DNA of 64,000 bases from Bacteroidales bacterium (GCA_024401855.1 JAKSKH010000001.1:62001-126000); one strand, 5' to 3'; shown: positions 46,173 through 55,495, counted from the first letter of the stretch. Numbers and translations are program-made. Notes: generated by a model not told the origin, from the letters alone.

Positions 46173-47116
46173 ATACTTAGGAATAATCTGTCAACAAGAT
46201 CCGTAACAAGAATCTTGGTGCTAACGTTTCTGTCTATAAGGCTCTGCATTCTGCCGAATGCCTCCAAAGCCTGCCTCGGGAAAGATTTGCGGCATCCGGC
46301 GGCCCAGGTGTCAAGCACCTCCGATTCTTCGCGGCACAGAGCAGTCAAACCCTGCTGGCGGAGGAATACCTGACGCATGCGCTCAGCTGCAAATTTACAA
46401 AAAGACTTGACTTCCTCTCTTGAAGAAAGGGCGCAAATCCTGTCGGAAACCTCCAGCGCCTCCGACAGATTGCCGCTGACAAGCGCACCCATCAGGTCAT
46501 CCAGGATAGAAGGATCGTCAAATCGGCACACGGAGGATTCGCGGCTCGGTACAATCCTGATTCTCTGACACCTGGAAAGAATTGTCTGAAGGACTTTCTC
46601 CGGATAATGCGATATGAAGACGAACTGAGTCTTCAGAGGGGGTTCCTCAATAAGCTTGAGCAGCCTGTTGGCGGCCTCCTGATTCATTTTTTCCGGAAGA
46701 TATACGAAAACCGCCCTGTATCCACCCTCCAGTGCGCTGAGGCTCAACGATTCCAGAAGCTGTTTCGCCTCGCCCACCGCAATCACCGAATTCTTCCCTT
46801 CTATTCCGAAGGCCTCGTTCAATTCCCTCTCGGTGAAATGGGGGTTCTCCAGCATAAGTTTGCGGAATTGCTCCATATACTGTCGTGAGAGGCTCCCCGC
46901 AACGGTAGGGAATACAAAATGGATGTCCGGATGAATGAGCTTGCCCACTCTGGGATTTCCATCGAAAAGGTACTCCAGAAATGCAAGGCCCACCATAAAG
47001 CCGTCAGATCCGTCATCCTCGTGAAACAGTATGGCATGAGGGACCTTGCCGGAATCCACCATTCCGACAAGAGCGTTGCACACGTCGCGGTTACCTTCTA
47101 TGCGGTCGAATATCAT
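46169..47116 (-). CDS. holB: DNA polymerase III subunit delta' (HolB-type)
   Basis: A 315-residue AAA+-like clamp-loader subunit. HAILFHEDDGSDGFMVGLAFLEYLF replaces the usual P-loop, as expected for the ATP-inactive delta' subunit. NQEAANRLLKLIEEPPLKTQFVFISHYPEKVLQTILSRCQRI is the strongly conserved arginine-finger/SRC region. It is part of the clamp loader that places the beta clamp on DNA. It lies between ispB and ricT in the long run. Confidence 0.9.
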   Translation of the reverse strand: MIFDRIEGNRDVCNALVGMVDSGKVPHAILFHEDDGSDGFMVGLAFLEYLFDGNPRVGKLIHPDIHFVFPTVAGSLSRQYMEQFRKLMLENPHFTERELNEAFGIEGKNSVIAVGEAKQLLESLSLSALEGGYRAVFVYLPEKMNQEAANRLLKLIEEPPLKTQFVFISHYPEKVLQTILSRCQRIRIVPSRESSVCRFDDPSILDDLMGALVSGNLSEALEVSDRICALSSREEVKSFCKFAAERMRQVFLRQQGLTALCREESEVLDTWAAGCRKSFPRQALEAFGRMQSLIDRNVSTKILVTDLVDRLFLSI

Positions 47117-48084
47117 ACCTGTCTTATTGCATTGAATCTGGCCAATGAAACAAGGGCTTCCTTTGCAGGAGAATCGGCGTAAACCGAGATGGATTCCTCG
47201 GCTTTGCGGACATAGCTGTCCAGCACGGAGGATGCATATTCTATTCCTCCGTTATCCAGCACATAGGACGTGATTTCACTGCCGGTCCTGCATGGGTCCT
47301 TCATGTCCCGTATCATCGCACGTATCTCAGCCTCCTTTTCCGGGGCATTCCGGAATGCTCCGAGAAGAGGCAGGGTTATTTTCTTCTCCCTGATGTCCAC
47401 CCCGACCGGTTTGCCCATTTCCGATGTTCCGGAATAATCCAGGATGTCATCCTTTATCTGGAACGCAAGGCCCAGCGCTACGCCATAGCTGCTTGCGGCA
47501 TCTTTCATGGCATTGTCCGCACGTACGGAAACTGCCCCCGAAGTGCAGGCCACGTTGAAAAGGGAAGCGGTCTTGCAATATATTATCTTCAGGTAATCCT
47601 CCTCGGACGTGTCTGCAGTGAATGACTTCTCCAACTGAAGCATCTCCCCTTCGGAAAGGTCACACAAAGTTTTGGAAAAAAGTCTCTTGACGTCGTCCTG
47701 ACATTCGGTGTCGAATACCGCCTCAACGGCCTTTGCCAGCCAGAAGTCGCCAATGAGAATCGCGGCTGAAGGCCCCTGGAGGCTCATGACAGACGGGAAT
47801 CCCCTTCTTTCCAGACTGCCGTCCGCCACGTCATCGTGCATCAGGCTTGCATTATGAAGAATCTCGGATGCCGCTGCCAGTCTGAGACTGTCGTCATTCA
47901 CCTTTCCTATGGCGGCGGCATTGAGCAGAGACACCATGGGACGCATCATTTTGCCGCTGTGCCCCAGCACCGAGTCATTGGTATCTCTCAGAAGGGACAC
48001 ATCGGTATGCAGATACTCCGACATCAGTATTTTAACCCGACGCCAGTCATCACCCAATATTTCAATGACTTCGTTAAAACTCAT
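47113..48084 (-). CDS. ispB: long-chain polyprenyl diphosphate synthase
   Basis: A 323-residue isoprenyl synthase. Motifs are HDDVADGSLERRG (first Asp-rich region), EGEMLQLE and KDDILDYSG (second). The first motif DDVAD and the order of neighbours fit the trans-long-chain type that makes the C35-C40 side chain of menaquinone. It differs from the 533-1513 enzyme, which has DDIMD. Product length is inferred only. Overlaps LOG and holB genes. Confidence 0.9.
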   Translation of the reverse strand: MSFNEVIEILGDDWRRVKILMSEYLHTDVSLLRDTNDSVLGHSGKMMRPMVSLLNAAAIGKVNDDSLRLAAASEILHNASLMHDDVADGSLERRGFPSVMSLQGPSAAILIGDFWLAKAVEAVFDTECQDDVKRLFSKTLCDLSEGEMLQLEKSFTADTSEEDYLKIIYCKTASLFNVACTSGAVSVRADNAMKDAASSYGVALGLAFQIKDDILDYSGTSEMGKPVGVDIREKKITLPLLGAFRNAPEKEAEIRAMIRDMKDPCRTGSEITSYVLDNGGIEYASSVLDSYVRKAEESISVYADSPAKEALVSLARFNAIRQV

Positions 48085-48611
48085 ATAAGGGATTCAAGTT
48101 CTTCCAAGGTTTCGGGGAAGAAGATCAGGTTCCTGTCCTTCTGTCCGAACATCTTCCTTTCGAGCATAAAGTCCAGAAGGTTTTTCAACGGTTCGTAGAA
48201 ACCTTCATAGTTGAATGCTATGATTCTGCCCTCAAACTTGCCGAGTTTTGCAAGAGTCAGGGTTTCCATGAGTTCATCAAGGGTCCCCATCCCACCGGGG
48301 AGAGCAATGGCGACGCTTGCGCCTTCCCTCATTGCATCCTTGCGCTGGGACATCGTTTCCGTCCACACAAGCTCATCCAGGGACGGATATACATACTGTT
48401 CCATGAAACGCGGGATTATGCCCCTGTGCCTGCCTCCGAACTCAACGACAGCATCGGACACCACCCCCATTGTACCCTTTACGGTACCTCCGGAGACAAT
48501 GGTGTATCCACGCAAACAAGCTGCACGGACAATTTCCCGTGCAGCCTGATTGTATTTGGGATCTATATCGTAACTGGCGGAGCAGAAAATCACCGCCCTC
48601 TTTTCCGTCAT
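48081..48611 (-). CDS. LOG-family (TIGR00730) nucleotide 5'-monophosphate phosphoribohydrolase
   Basis: A 176-residue Rossmann-type protein with the LOG signature PGGMGTLDE and GGTVKGTMGVVSD upstream. SQRKDAM and the nearby Arg complete the active site. LOG enzymes cleave AMP- or cytokinin-type riboside monophosphates to base and ribose 5-phosphate; the actual bacterial substrate is usually a nucleotide. Here it overlaps ispB by 4 nt and belongs to the same transcript; no cytokinin pathway is implied. Confidence 0.92.
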   Translation of the reverse strand: MTEKRAVIFCSASYDIDPKYNQAAREIVRAACLRGYTIVSGGTVKGTMGVVSDAVVEFGGRHRGIIPRFMEQYVYPSLDELVWTETMSQRKDAMREGASVAIALPGGMGTLDELMETLTLAKLGKFEGRIIAFNYEGFYEPLKNLLDFMLERKMFGQKDRNLIFFPETLEELESLI

Positions 48612-48620
48612 ATCCGGCTG

Positions 48621-49223
48621 TTAAAAGAAGAATCCAAGGGTGGCGGCAATTCCGCTGCACTTGGTGTCATATATTGTTTGAGTTACGGATTTGAAAGTGA
48701 TGTCCGCTCCGTAGATGGAACCCATGTTCCAGAAATAACGTACAGACAACTGAAGATGCTTTACTATATCAACACCAAGGCCGAGTCCGACACCGTATTC
48801 GAAACGCTGCTTCACATTGTCCCATCCGGTTTCGGTTATTCCTTCCCACGTTATCTTGTTATTGACAGCATAACCCACAAAAGGCTCGGCAAATACATAG
48901 GGGCGTACAACCTCCAGATCAAAGCCGAACTGAACCTGGACAGGGACCTCTACATATCCTGTCTTGAAATTCAAGTCACCAAGACCTATAACATCACCGA
49001 GTTTTGCACCCTTGACATTATATTCAATTGCAGGCTGGATTGCAAAAGACCCGATGGGAATCTTGTAGGCCACACCCACGTGGTACTGTGTCATATTCTT
49101 GACATTCCTGGAAAATTCCTTGATGTTGCCGGTTGTAGAAGTGACACCACCGACGATTCCGAACTGAGCATTGGCATTGAGGGAAAGCACAAGCGCCAAC
49201 GCGGCAAAAAACAATTTTTTCAT
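48621..49223 (-). CDS. small outer-membrane beta-barrel protein
   Basis: A 200-residue exported protein (FFAALALVLSLNANAQ) with alternating Gly-rich strands (FGIVGGVTSTTGNI, YVEVPVQVQFGFDLE, RFEYGVGLGLGVDI) and a C-terminal ATLGFFF, the classic Phe-ended barrel. Looks like the PorT/outer membrane beta-barrel class of Bacteroidota. No substrate can be assigned. Gap of 11 nt from the trx stop. Confidence 0.83.
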   Translation of the reverse strand: MKKLFFAALALVLSLNANAQFGIVGGVTSTTGNIKEFSRNVKNMTQYHVGVAYKIPIGSFAIQPAIEYNVKGAKLGDVIGLGDLNFKTGYVEVPVQVQFGFDLEVVRPYVFAEPFVGYAVNNKITWEGITETGWDNVKQRFEYGVGLGLGVDIVKHLQLSVRYFWNMGSIYGADITFKSVTQTIYDTKCSGIAATLGFFF

Positions 49224-49234
49224 TTGTTAGAAGA

Positions 49235-49549
49235 TCAATAAAGTTTTTCCAATCTGGCAATGATTTCCTGCTTGGAAACAATGCCCACCGAACGGTCGGC
49301 GACCTGGCCGTTCTTGACAAACAGGAGAGTGGGGACGTTGCGTATTCCAAAACGGACGGCAATATCCTCACAGTCATCGACATTGCATTTTGCTATGACA
49401 GCTTTGTCGGAGAGAATGCCCGCCACCTCGTCAATGGTGGGAGACAATACGCGGCAAGGGCCGCACCACGTTGCCCAGAAATCAATCAGCACCGGCTTGG
49501 ATGTTGAAAGGATTTCATCAATATTGGTATTTGTAATTACAGTTTCCAT
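49235..49549 (-). CDS. trxA: thioredoxin
   Basis: A 104-residue thioredoxin. FWATWCGPCRVLSPTIDEVA holds the CGPC redox site and VRFGIRNVPTLLFVKNGQ the cis-Pro loop. It is soluble, with no signal peptide. The frame is open to 49588, but the ATG at 49549 is five bases after a TAACTTTG box and begins the normal fold. It starts the downstream part of the long leftward run (OMP, LOG, ispB, holB and onward). Confidence 0.95.
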   Translation of the reverse strand: METVITNTNIDEILSTSKPVLIDFWATWCGPCRVLSPTIDEVAGILSDKAVIAKCNVDDCEDIAVRFGIRNVPTLLFVKNGQVADRSVGIVSKQEIIARLEKLY

Positions 49550-49554
49550 AGAGG

Positions 49555-49562
49555 CAAAGTTA
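49555..49562 (-). promoter_or_regulatory. -7 promoter box TAACTTTG for trxA, overlapping the previous stop codon
   Basis: Exact TAnnTTTG match. Its first three bases are the TAA stop codon of the PII-like gene and the trxA ATG follows five bases after the box. Confidence 0.62.
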
Positions 49563-49853
49563 ATAAAACATTTCAATATTCCACACAAAAGCCCTCAAGC
49601 CGAGGTCGGGAGCATTTTCATCCTTTTCCTTAAGGTCGGCGAGTATTTTCTCAACTTTGTCGTCCTTTACCATGGCCAGGACGGCATTGTTCATCTCGGG
49701 CCATCCGTGGGTGCCCATGTGAGGCTTCCCGTTGAAACCTCCACGGCCCTGGATCTCCTCCCAGCGGGTAAATCCCCTCTGCCGGTTTGCTTCAAGGACA
49801 TCAACTATTTCTTCGTTGTATGCCTGATTGTATGATATAAAGACAGCTTTCAT
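49560..49853 (-). CDS. PII-like small protein of the RND efflux operon
   Basis: A 97-residue protein starting MKAVFISYNQAYNEEIVDVLEANRQRGFTRWEEIQGRGG. The beta-alpha-beta start, a glycine-rich T-loop-like GRGGFNGKPHMGTHGWPEMNNAVL, and the C-terminal AFVWNIEMF suggest a PII/ACT-like ferredoxin fold. Close relatives sit beside RND pumps in Bacteroidota; a group of PII-superfamily proteins (PII-NG) is similarly linked to heavy-metal RND pumps. Function is unknown. Alternative upstream Met codons overlap acrB, so 49853 (four bases after the acrB stop) is chosen. Confidence 0.78.
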   Translation of the reverse strand: MKAVFISYNQAYNEEIVDVLEANRQRGFTRWEEIQGRGGFNGKPHMGTHGWPEMNNAVLAMVKDDKVEKILADLKEKDENAPDLGLRAFVWNIEMFY

Positions 49854-49857
49854 ATTT

Positions 49858-52800
49858 TCATTTCTTTTTTCGTTTTTCCTGTCTGGTTGCGAACACACAG
49901 TAAACAGTTGGAATCAGCACCAGGGTAACCACCGTTGAAACGGTAAGACCCCAGCATACCACCATACCCAGAGACCTCCACATTTCCGCACCTTCGCCGG
50001 TACCAACTGCCATAGGCAGCATACCGAGCACTGTGGTGAGGGTCGTCATGAGGATAGGACGCAGACGGCTCTTGGCGGCCGTTACGGATGCATCGAGCAC
50101 GTTCATTCCACGCTCACGGCAAAGTATGGTGTAATCAATGAGCACGATACCGTTCTTCACAACGATTCCGATAAGGATTATCACACCTATGAGTCCCATG
50201 GCTCCAAGGGGAGTATTTGTAACCCATAGTCCGAGCAGCACACCAACTATTGCGAAAGGCACTGAGAACATAATGACAAACGGACTCAGGAACGACTCGA
50301 ACTGAGATGCCATAACCATATAGACCATTATGATTATCAATATCATAAGCACGAAAATATCCCGGAACATATCCTGCTGGTCCTCATAGCTTCCCGCAAT
50401 GATAATCGACAGTTCGGAAGGGACATCAGTATCGTCAATAATGAGCTTGGTGGCATCCACAGCTTCACTGAGCGCATGCCCGCGCTTTACGACTCCGGTA
50501 ACGGTGATGAGACGCTCGCGGTCCTTGCGCTCGATGGTGGGAGGCACGAGCGTTTCAACGAGCGTACCAAGTTCCTTCATCCTGACGGCATTTCCGGAGG
50601 CATTCGTAACTACGATATTCTCCATATCCTCTATGCTCGTACGGAACTCGGGAGCATAGCGGACGCGTATGTTGTATTCCTCTCCGTCCTCCCGGTAGAA
50701 AGAAGCGAGGGATCCTCCCATGGCGGCGCTGAACACTGAACCGGCGGTAGTGGAATTGAGACCGTTGAGAGCAAGCTTGGTGCGGTCGAAGTCGAACTGA
50801 TACTCGGGACTGTACTCCTCGCGGCTGAGAAGCACCTGGGTATAGGAAGACTCCTTGAGCATCTTTTCCTGCAGTATCCTGGCTATGCGGTCGGTTTCCT
50901 CGAAGCTGTAGCCGTATACTTCCACCTTGACGGTGGAGGCTCCTCCCATGCTTCCCATTCCTCCCTCGGTCACGTTCGCCTTGCGGATTTCAGGATATCG
51001 GGCCAGAATCTCACGAAGCTGGTCGGCGATTTCGGCTATTCCGCGGTCGCGGGTGCCGATGCTTCCAAGGTTGATGTTCATCGAGATGATGTGCGTACCG
51101 TTGCTCTGCATGCTCGCAAACGCGTTGTCGGAGTCGGCCTGGCCGAAGGAATAGTTGAATACCTGAATCTCCGGAATCTCGGCTGTGATAACATCGTAAA
51201 GCTCAGCAGAGAAATCACGGGTGACATCCTGCGCGGTTCCTATAGGGAGCTGCACCGTCACGCTCAGACGTCCGTCATCGCCCTGGGGGATGAACTCGGT
51301 CTTAAGGCCGGGAGCAAGGAGTCCGACCACCGCCACAAAAATGCCGAAGGCGGAGAATATGACAAGTTTGCGGCGCCTGGTAGCCCAGTGGATGACATGG
51401 GCGTATCCGCGCGAAATTTTGTTCAGGAACTTGTCGACAGGGGTGAAGAACCACTTGTAGAAACTGCCGTGCTTCTCGTTTACTTTGAGGAAACGGGAGC
51501 AGAGCATAGGCACAAGGGTAAGGGCCGCAACCGTGGAGACTATCATTATGATGCTCACTATCCATCCGAGCTGCTTGAAGAGGATTCCGGCCATACCGGT
51601 AATCATGGTAAGCGGCAGGAACACGCAAAGCATGGTAAGGGTTGAAGCAATGACCGAAATACCCACCTCCGAAGTGCCGTGAACAGCGGCTTCAGTGGGC
51701 TTCTCCCCTCTGGCAAGATGGGTGGAGACGTTCTCCAACACCACAATGGCATCGTCCACAACCATACCTATCGCAATGGTGAGCGCGGACATCGAGATGA
51801 TGTTCAGAGTGTTATGCGTGGCGAAGAGATATACCAGCGACGCCAGCAGAGCTATAGGGATGGAGAGTACTATTATGAATGTCGACTTCCAGTTGCCCAG
51901 GAAGATGAACACCACCAGCATGACCACAAGGAAGGTTATGATGATAGTCTCCTTGAGAGTGTTGATAGTATTGATGATGTTGGTGGACGAATCCACGATT
52001 GGAGTGATCTCTATGTCGGCCGGAAGGGTTTTCTCAACCTCGGCCAGAGTCTTCTTTACATCCCTGATTACATTTACGGTATTGGCGCCCGTCTGCTTCT
52101 GGATGGTTATTCGGGCTGAACGGATTCCGTTAGTGAAGGACTCCTGCTCACGCTCCTCGCTGCCGTCACGTATGGTGGCGACATCACGCAGATAGACGGT
52201 CTTGCCGCGGACGGCCCCGATAACTATGTCAAGCAGTTCGGACGGATCCTTGAACTCCTTCTGAACACGCAGGGTGAAGGTCTCTGTTCCTATGTCTATG
52301 TTTCCGGAAGGAAGATTCCTGTTCTCTGCGGCAATGACAGAGGCAATCGTGGACACGTTCAAGCCGTAGGCCTGAAGTCTGTTGGGATCGCAGTAAACCT
52401 GTATTTCGCGCGTGGGGGCGCCTATGACGCTCACGGTTCCCACTCCGGATACGCGCGCAAGAGGGGTGGCCACCTTGTCGTCCAGAATCTTGTCGAGTCC
52501 GGGAAGGCTCTCCTTTGCAGTGGCGGAAAGCAGCATGATGGGCATATCATCCGCACTGAACTTGAAAATCATCGGGACTGAGGCTCCGTCCGGCAGGACG
52601 GAATTCACCATGTCCAGCTTGTCACGGACATTGTTGGTTGCCTCTTCTATATCTATTCCGTACTCGAATTCGAGAGTGAGGAGAGCTACATTCTCCTTTG
52701 ACGTGGAGTTGAGTCTCTTGAGGTGCTCCACACCATTGAGGGCATTCTCCAGGACCTTTGTAAGATTGGTCTCTATATCAGCGGCGTTCACGCCCTGATA

Positions 52801-52950
52801 TGAAGACATCACCATAATTATATTGGCGTCGAAATCCGGATACTGCGCGATGCTGGTCTTCAAGAGAGAGAAGATACCGAACACCATGAAGGCGACGAAA
52901 ACCAGCGCTGTGGTTACCGGATTCTTGACGGCTTTTCTATATATGCTCAT
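49858..52950 (-). CDS. RND multidrug efflux permease (AcrB/HAE1 type)
   Basis: A 1030-residue inner-membrane pump with 12 membrane segments and two large periplasmic loops. The proton-relay Asp pair is visible in TM4 (IGMVVDDAIVVLENV), and a Lys in TM10 (IVVKNGIVLIDY) forms the salt-bridge partner. The N-terminus MSIYRKAVKNPVTTALVFV is typical. HAE1-type features point to drugs, bile salts or lipids, not metals. It forms an AcrA-AcrB-TolC system with the two genes upstream. Confidence 0.95.
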   Translation of the reverse strand: MSIYRKAVKNPVTTALVFVAFMVFGIFSLLKTSIAQYPDFDANIIMVMSSYQGVNAADIETNLTKVLENALNGVEHLKRLNSTSKENVALLTLEFEYGIDIEEATNNVRDKLDMVNSVLPDGASVPMIFKFSADDMPIMLLSATAKESLPGLDKILDDKVATPLARVSGVGTVSVIGAPTREIQVYCDPNRLQAYGLNVSTIASVIAAENRNLPSGNIDIGTETFTLRVQKEFKDPSELLDIVIGAVRGKTVYLRDVATIRDGSEEREQESFTNGIRSARITIQKQTGANTVNVIRDVKKTLAEVEKTLPADIEITPIVDSSTNIINTINTLKETIIITFLVVMLVVFIFLGNWKSTFIIVLSIPIALLASLVYLFATHNTLNIISMSALTIAIGMVVDDAIVVLENVSTHLARGEKPTEAAVHGTSEVGISVIASTLTMLCVFLPLTMITGMAGILFKQLGWIVSIIMIVSTVAALTLVPMLCSRFLKVNEKHGSFYKWFFTPVDKFLNKISRGYAHVIHWATRRRKLVIFSAFGIFVAVVGLLAPGLKTEFIPQGDDGRLSVTVQLPIGTAQDVTRDFSAELYDVITAEIPEIQVFNYSFGQADSDNAFASMQSNGTHIISMNINLGSIGTRDRGIAEIADQLREILARYPEIRKANVTEGGMGSMGGASTVKVEVYGYSFEETDRIARILQEKMLKESSYTQVLLSREEYSPEYQFDFDRTKLALNGLNSTTAGSVFSAAMGGSLASFYREDGEEYNIRVRYAPEFRTSIEDMENIVVTNASGNAVRMKELGTLVETLVPPTIERKDRERLITVTGVVKRGHALSEAVDATKLIIDDTDVPSELSIIIAGSYEDQQDMFRDIFVLMILIIIMVYMVMASQFESFLSPFVIMFSVPFAIVGVLLGLWVTNTPLGAMGLIGVIILIGIVVKNGIVLIDYTILCRERGMNVLDASVTAAKSRLRPILMTTLTTVLGMLPMAVGTGEGAEMWRSLGMVVCWGLTVSTVVTLVLIPTVYCVFATRQEKRKKK

Positions 52951-53957
52951 CGGATATCAACTTTAATTCCAGACTTGAGGGCGGACTGCCCCTTCACTAC
53001 TACGGTCTCATCGTCAGCAAGACCTGACAGTATTTCATATTTTCCGTCAAAATGGCGTCCGAGGGTAACAGTACGGAGTTCAACCATGCTGTTGCCGTCG
53101 ACAACGTATACGGAACGGACACCGGAGCCCTGCATCTTCACAACGGAGGCGTCAGGTACAACTATGCTCTGATTGTCTCCGAAATTCACCGTAACGCGGG
53201 CGAACATTCCGGGACGAAGTCTCCTCTGCTCGTTTCCTATGCACACCTCAACATTGAAAGTATGGGAACTTGCGTCCATTACCGGATAAAGACGGATTAT
53301 GGAACCCGTGAACTGCTCTCCGGGAAGAGCGTCAGCGGTGACGGCAACCTTGTCTCCGACCTTAACCTTGGTGTAATCCGTTTCGGTTATTCCCACCAGC
53401 ACCTTCACCGGCGTGATCTGCTGAACGGTGAAGATGGGCTGTCCCATTGAATACATGTCTCCGCGGTCATAGTTGCGCGCAGTAACGACTCCGTTAACGG
53501 GCGAGCGCAGGATTGTGTTCTCAACAAGGTTGTCGTATGAGTTCCTGGCAACGTTGTACTGAAGTTCGAGGGCATCATAATCAGACTGGGAGATTCCTCC
53601 TTCGGAAAGCAGCTGCTTCAGGCGTCCCAGTTCCAGCTCGCTGTTCTTAAGCTGCAGTTCGGCCTGCTGAAGCTGCACCCTGTCCATTTCTGCAAGAACC
53701 TGACCGGCACTTACGAAATCGCCCACCTCAACGTTTATCTTCTGGATACGGGATCCCGTCTGAGGAGCGATATTGTTGATCACATTGGCTTGAATCGTGG
53801 AGGAATAGACTGCATCCTGAGGCACCGTCTCACGGACAGCTTTCTCCACGGTCACGATAGGGGTCCTCTCTTCAACCACATTCTCCTGTTCCTTGCCGCG
53901 GCCGCATCCTGCTGCGAGTACCGCAATTCCCATTAAGACAATATAAGATTTATTCAT
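52947..53957 (-). CDS. RND periplasmic adaptor (AcrA type), lipoprotein
   Basis: A 336-residue adaptor protein. MNKSYIVLMGIAVLAAGC is a lipoprotein signal. The lipoyl halves (TIQANVINNIAPQTGSRIQ... and LRSPVNGVVTARNYDRG) flank a coiled-coil hairpin (about residues 90-140), and beta-barrel and membrane-proximal domains follow. It links AcrB to TolC. Its stop overlaps acrB's start by 4 nt. Confidence 0.95.
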   Translation of the reverse strand: MNKSYIVLMGIAVLAAGCGRGKEQENVVEERTPIVTVEKAVRETVPQDAVYSSTIQANVINNIAPQTGSRIQKINVEVGDFVSAGQVLAEMDRVQLQQAELQLKNSELELGRLKQLLSEGGISQSDYDALELQYNVARNSYDNLVENTILRSPVNGVVTARNYDRGDMYSMGQPIFTVQQITPVKVLVGITETDYTKVKVGDKVAVTADALPGEQFTGSIIRLYPVMDASSHTFNVEVCIGNEQRRLRPGMFARVTVNFGDNQSIVVPDASVVKMQGSGVRSVYVVDGNSMVELRTVTLGRHFDGKYEILSGLADDETVVVKGQSALKSGIKVDIR

Positions 53958-53968
53958 TGCAGTGTATT

Positions 53969-55378
53969 TTATTCAGTTTGATATTTTGTATCTGTAAAAT
54001 CGGCGCCTATGACACCTTCGAGATCCGCCTTGGCAACCATGAAGTTATAAACGGCCTGCGCTACGGACAGCTGAGCCTGGGTCAGGGCAAGCTGAGCCGA
54101 ATTGAGGTCTGTAAGGGTGCTGCGGCCTACATCATATGACTTGACTGCGATGTCGTACGCCTTGCGGGCGGACTCGACCGCGCTTACCGCAGCCGCATAG
54201 CTCTTGACAGCTGTCTCCATCGTGTTGAGATCCTGACGGATGGATATCTTGAGCTGGCGTTCCGTATTCTCTCTCTGAAGATCCAGTTCCTGGGCCTGAA
54301 CCCTGGCCTGCTTGATTGCAGATGAACGCTTGCCTCCGGCAAAAATGGGGATTGACAGGGAGAGTCCGGCATATGAATACGGGGACCACTTATACTCGCT
54401 GAACTTGAAGTCATTGGTCATTGCATTCATATTGAAGGAGAACGCGAGGGCAAGGCTGGGGATGTTAGCATATTGCTGGAGCTTGACCGTATTGGCCAGC
54501 TGCTCAGCCTGCAACGCCAGCTGCCTCATGGATGAATTGTTCTCAAGGGTCAGTTCACCGCTTTCAGCATCCATCATATCGCTTGTCATGTTGCCGGCAT
54601 AATCGTTCAGAGAACCGGCAACATCTATATTCTCCTCGAGATTCACACCCATGACAGCCTTCAACTGCCAAAGACTGATATAAAGGGAGCTTTCGGCATC
54701 ATAAACGTCCGGAATGGCATTCGCAACGGAAGTCTTTGCCCGGGTCAGTTCAAGCTCTGAAGCTTTCTGGGCGTTGTACTTCCTTTGAATCTGTTCAAGA
54801 TTCTCAAGAGCGTTCTCGTAAACACTTTTGTAAACGTTGAAGGCCTCACGCGCAAGAAGGCACACAAAGTAGGTCTGTTTCACCTGCTCGACTGTCTGAA
54901 GCCGGCTGGAGCGGGCTTTCTCGACCGAGAGTTCTACGTCCAGGTCAGAAATCTTGAGACTCTTCCAGAGCTGTGCATTGACCAGAGGCATGGCGGCGGT
55001 GACTCCGCCTGTCCAGGTATTCCAGCGTCCGACTTCGATTCCGCCACCGGATGAAGTTCCGGAAGATGATGCCGCGGCCTGGGAAGAATCTCCGCCACCG
55101 GTTATGGAGCTCATGTCGAAGTCCATATACATCACCTGTTTCTTGATGGTGCGCTGGTATGAAGCGGAACCGTCTATCGTGGGAAACAGCGCTGAATAAG
55201 TGCCTTTCCGAGAGTAGCCTGTCCTTTCCACTTCCTTGTCAGCAATCTTTACCGTGGGGCTCTCGCTGAGAGCAATCTGCAGCGCCTGTTCCAATGTAAT
55301 GACAGTCGGGGCTGTTTCTACCGCCGCCGTATCTGCCGGAGAAGCAAGCAACGCTGCACAAAAAAGAATTCCAATCAT
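53969..55378 (-). CDS. TolC-like outer-membrane efflux protein
   Basis: A 469-residue exported protein (MIGILFCAALLASPADTAAV). TVITLEQALQIALSESPTVKIADKEVE is the family start; two long coiled-coil repeats (about 70-215 and 290-440), with Ala/Gln/Glu-rich heptads and the short beta segment, form the trimeric tunnel. GRSTLTDLNSAQLALTQAQ is the second-repeat hallmark. It is the first gene of the efflux run and has a leader of about 80 nt. Confidence 0.93.
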   Translation of the reverse strand: MIGILFCAALLASPADTAAVETAPTVITLEQALQIALSESPTVKIADKEVERTGYSRKGTYSALFPTIDGSASYQRTIKKQVMYMDFDMSSITGGGDSSQAAASSSGTSSGGGIEVGRWNTWTGGVTAAMPLVNAQLWKSLKISDLDVELSVEKARSSRLQTVEQVKQTYFVCLLAREAFNVYKSVYENALENLEQIQRKYNAQKASELELTRAKTSVANAIPDVYDAESSLYISLWQLKAVMGVNLEENIDVAGSLNDYAGNMTSDMMDAESGELTLENNSSMRQLALQAEQLANTVKLQQYANIPSLALAFSFNMNAMTNDFKFSEYKWSPYSYAGLSLSIPIFAGGKRSSAIKQARVQAQELDLQRENTERQLKISIRQDLNTMETAVKSYAAAVSAVESARKAYDIAVKSYDVGRSTLTDLNSAQLALTQAQLSVAQAVYNFMVAKADLEGVIGADFTDTKYQTE

Positions 55379-55458
55379 AATTTCACTTTAACTAACTGTT
55401 TCCGGCAGGCGCAAGCCATGCAAAAATCATACCCGAAGCGTCCACGCCGGAGAGACTG

Positions 55459-55466
55459 CAAAGATA
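55459..55466 (-). promoter_or_regulatory. -7 promoter box TATCTTTG for the tolC-acrAB run
   Basis: Exact TAnnTTTG match; a TTG about 21 bp upstream lies inside the lgt terminator stem. The leader to tolC is about 80 nt. The interval 55379-55458 contains no gene. Confidence 0.72.
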
Positions 55467-55467
55467 C

Positions 55468-55495
55468 AAAAAAGCCCCGGCATAAACCAAGGCTT
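55468..55495 (-). terminator. terminator of the pgk-lgt transcript
   Basis: On the minus strand AAGCCTTGG (95-87) pairs with CCGGGGCTT (80-72) with two internal mismatches around a 6-nt loop, followed by six T (A-run 55468-55473). Stem and T-tract lie immediately before the tolC -7 box. Confidence 0.65.

Noticed and set aside
49858..52950. heavy-metal (CzcA-type) RND pump
   Set aside because: The TM4 Asp-Asp pair and sequence pattern are of the HAE1 drug type; the neighbouring PII-like protein alone is not enough to call metals.
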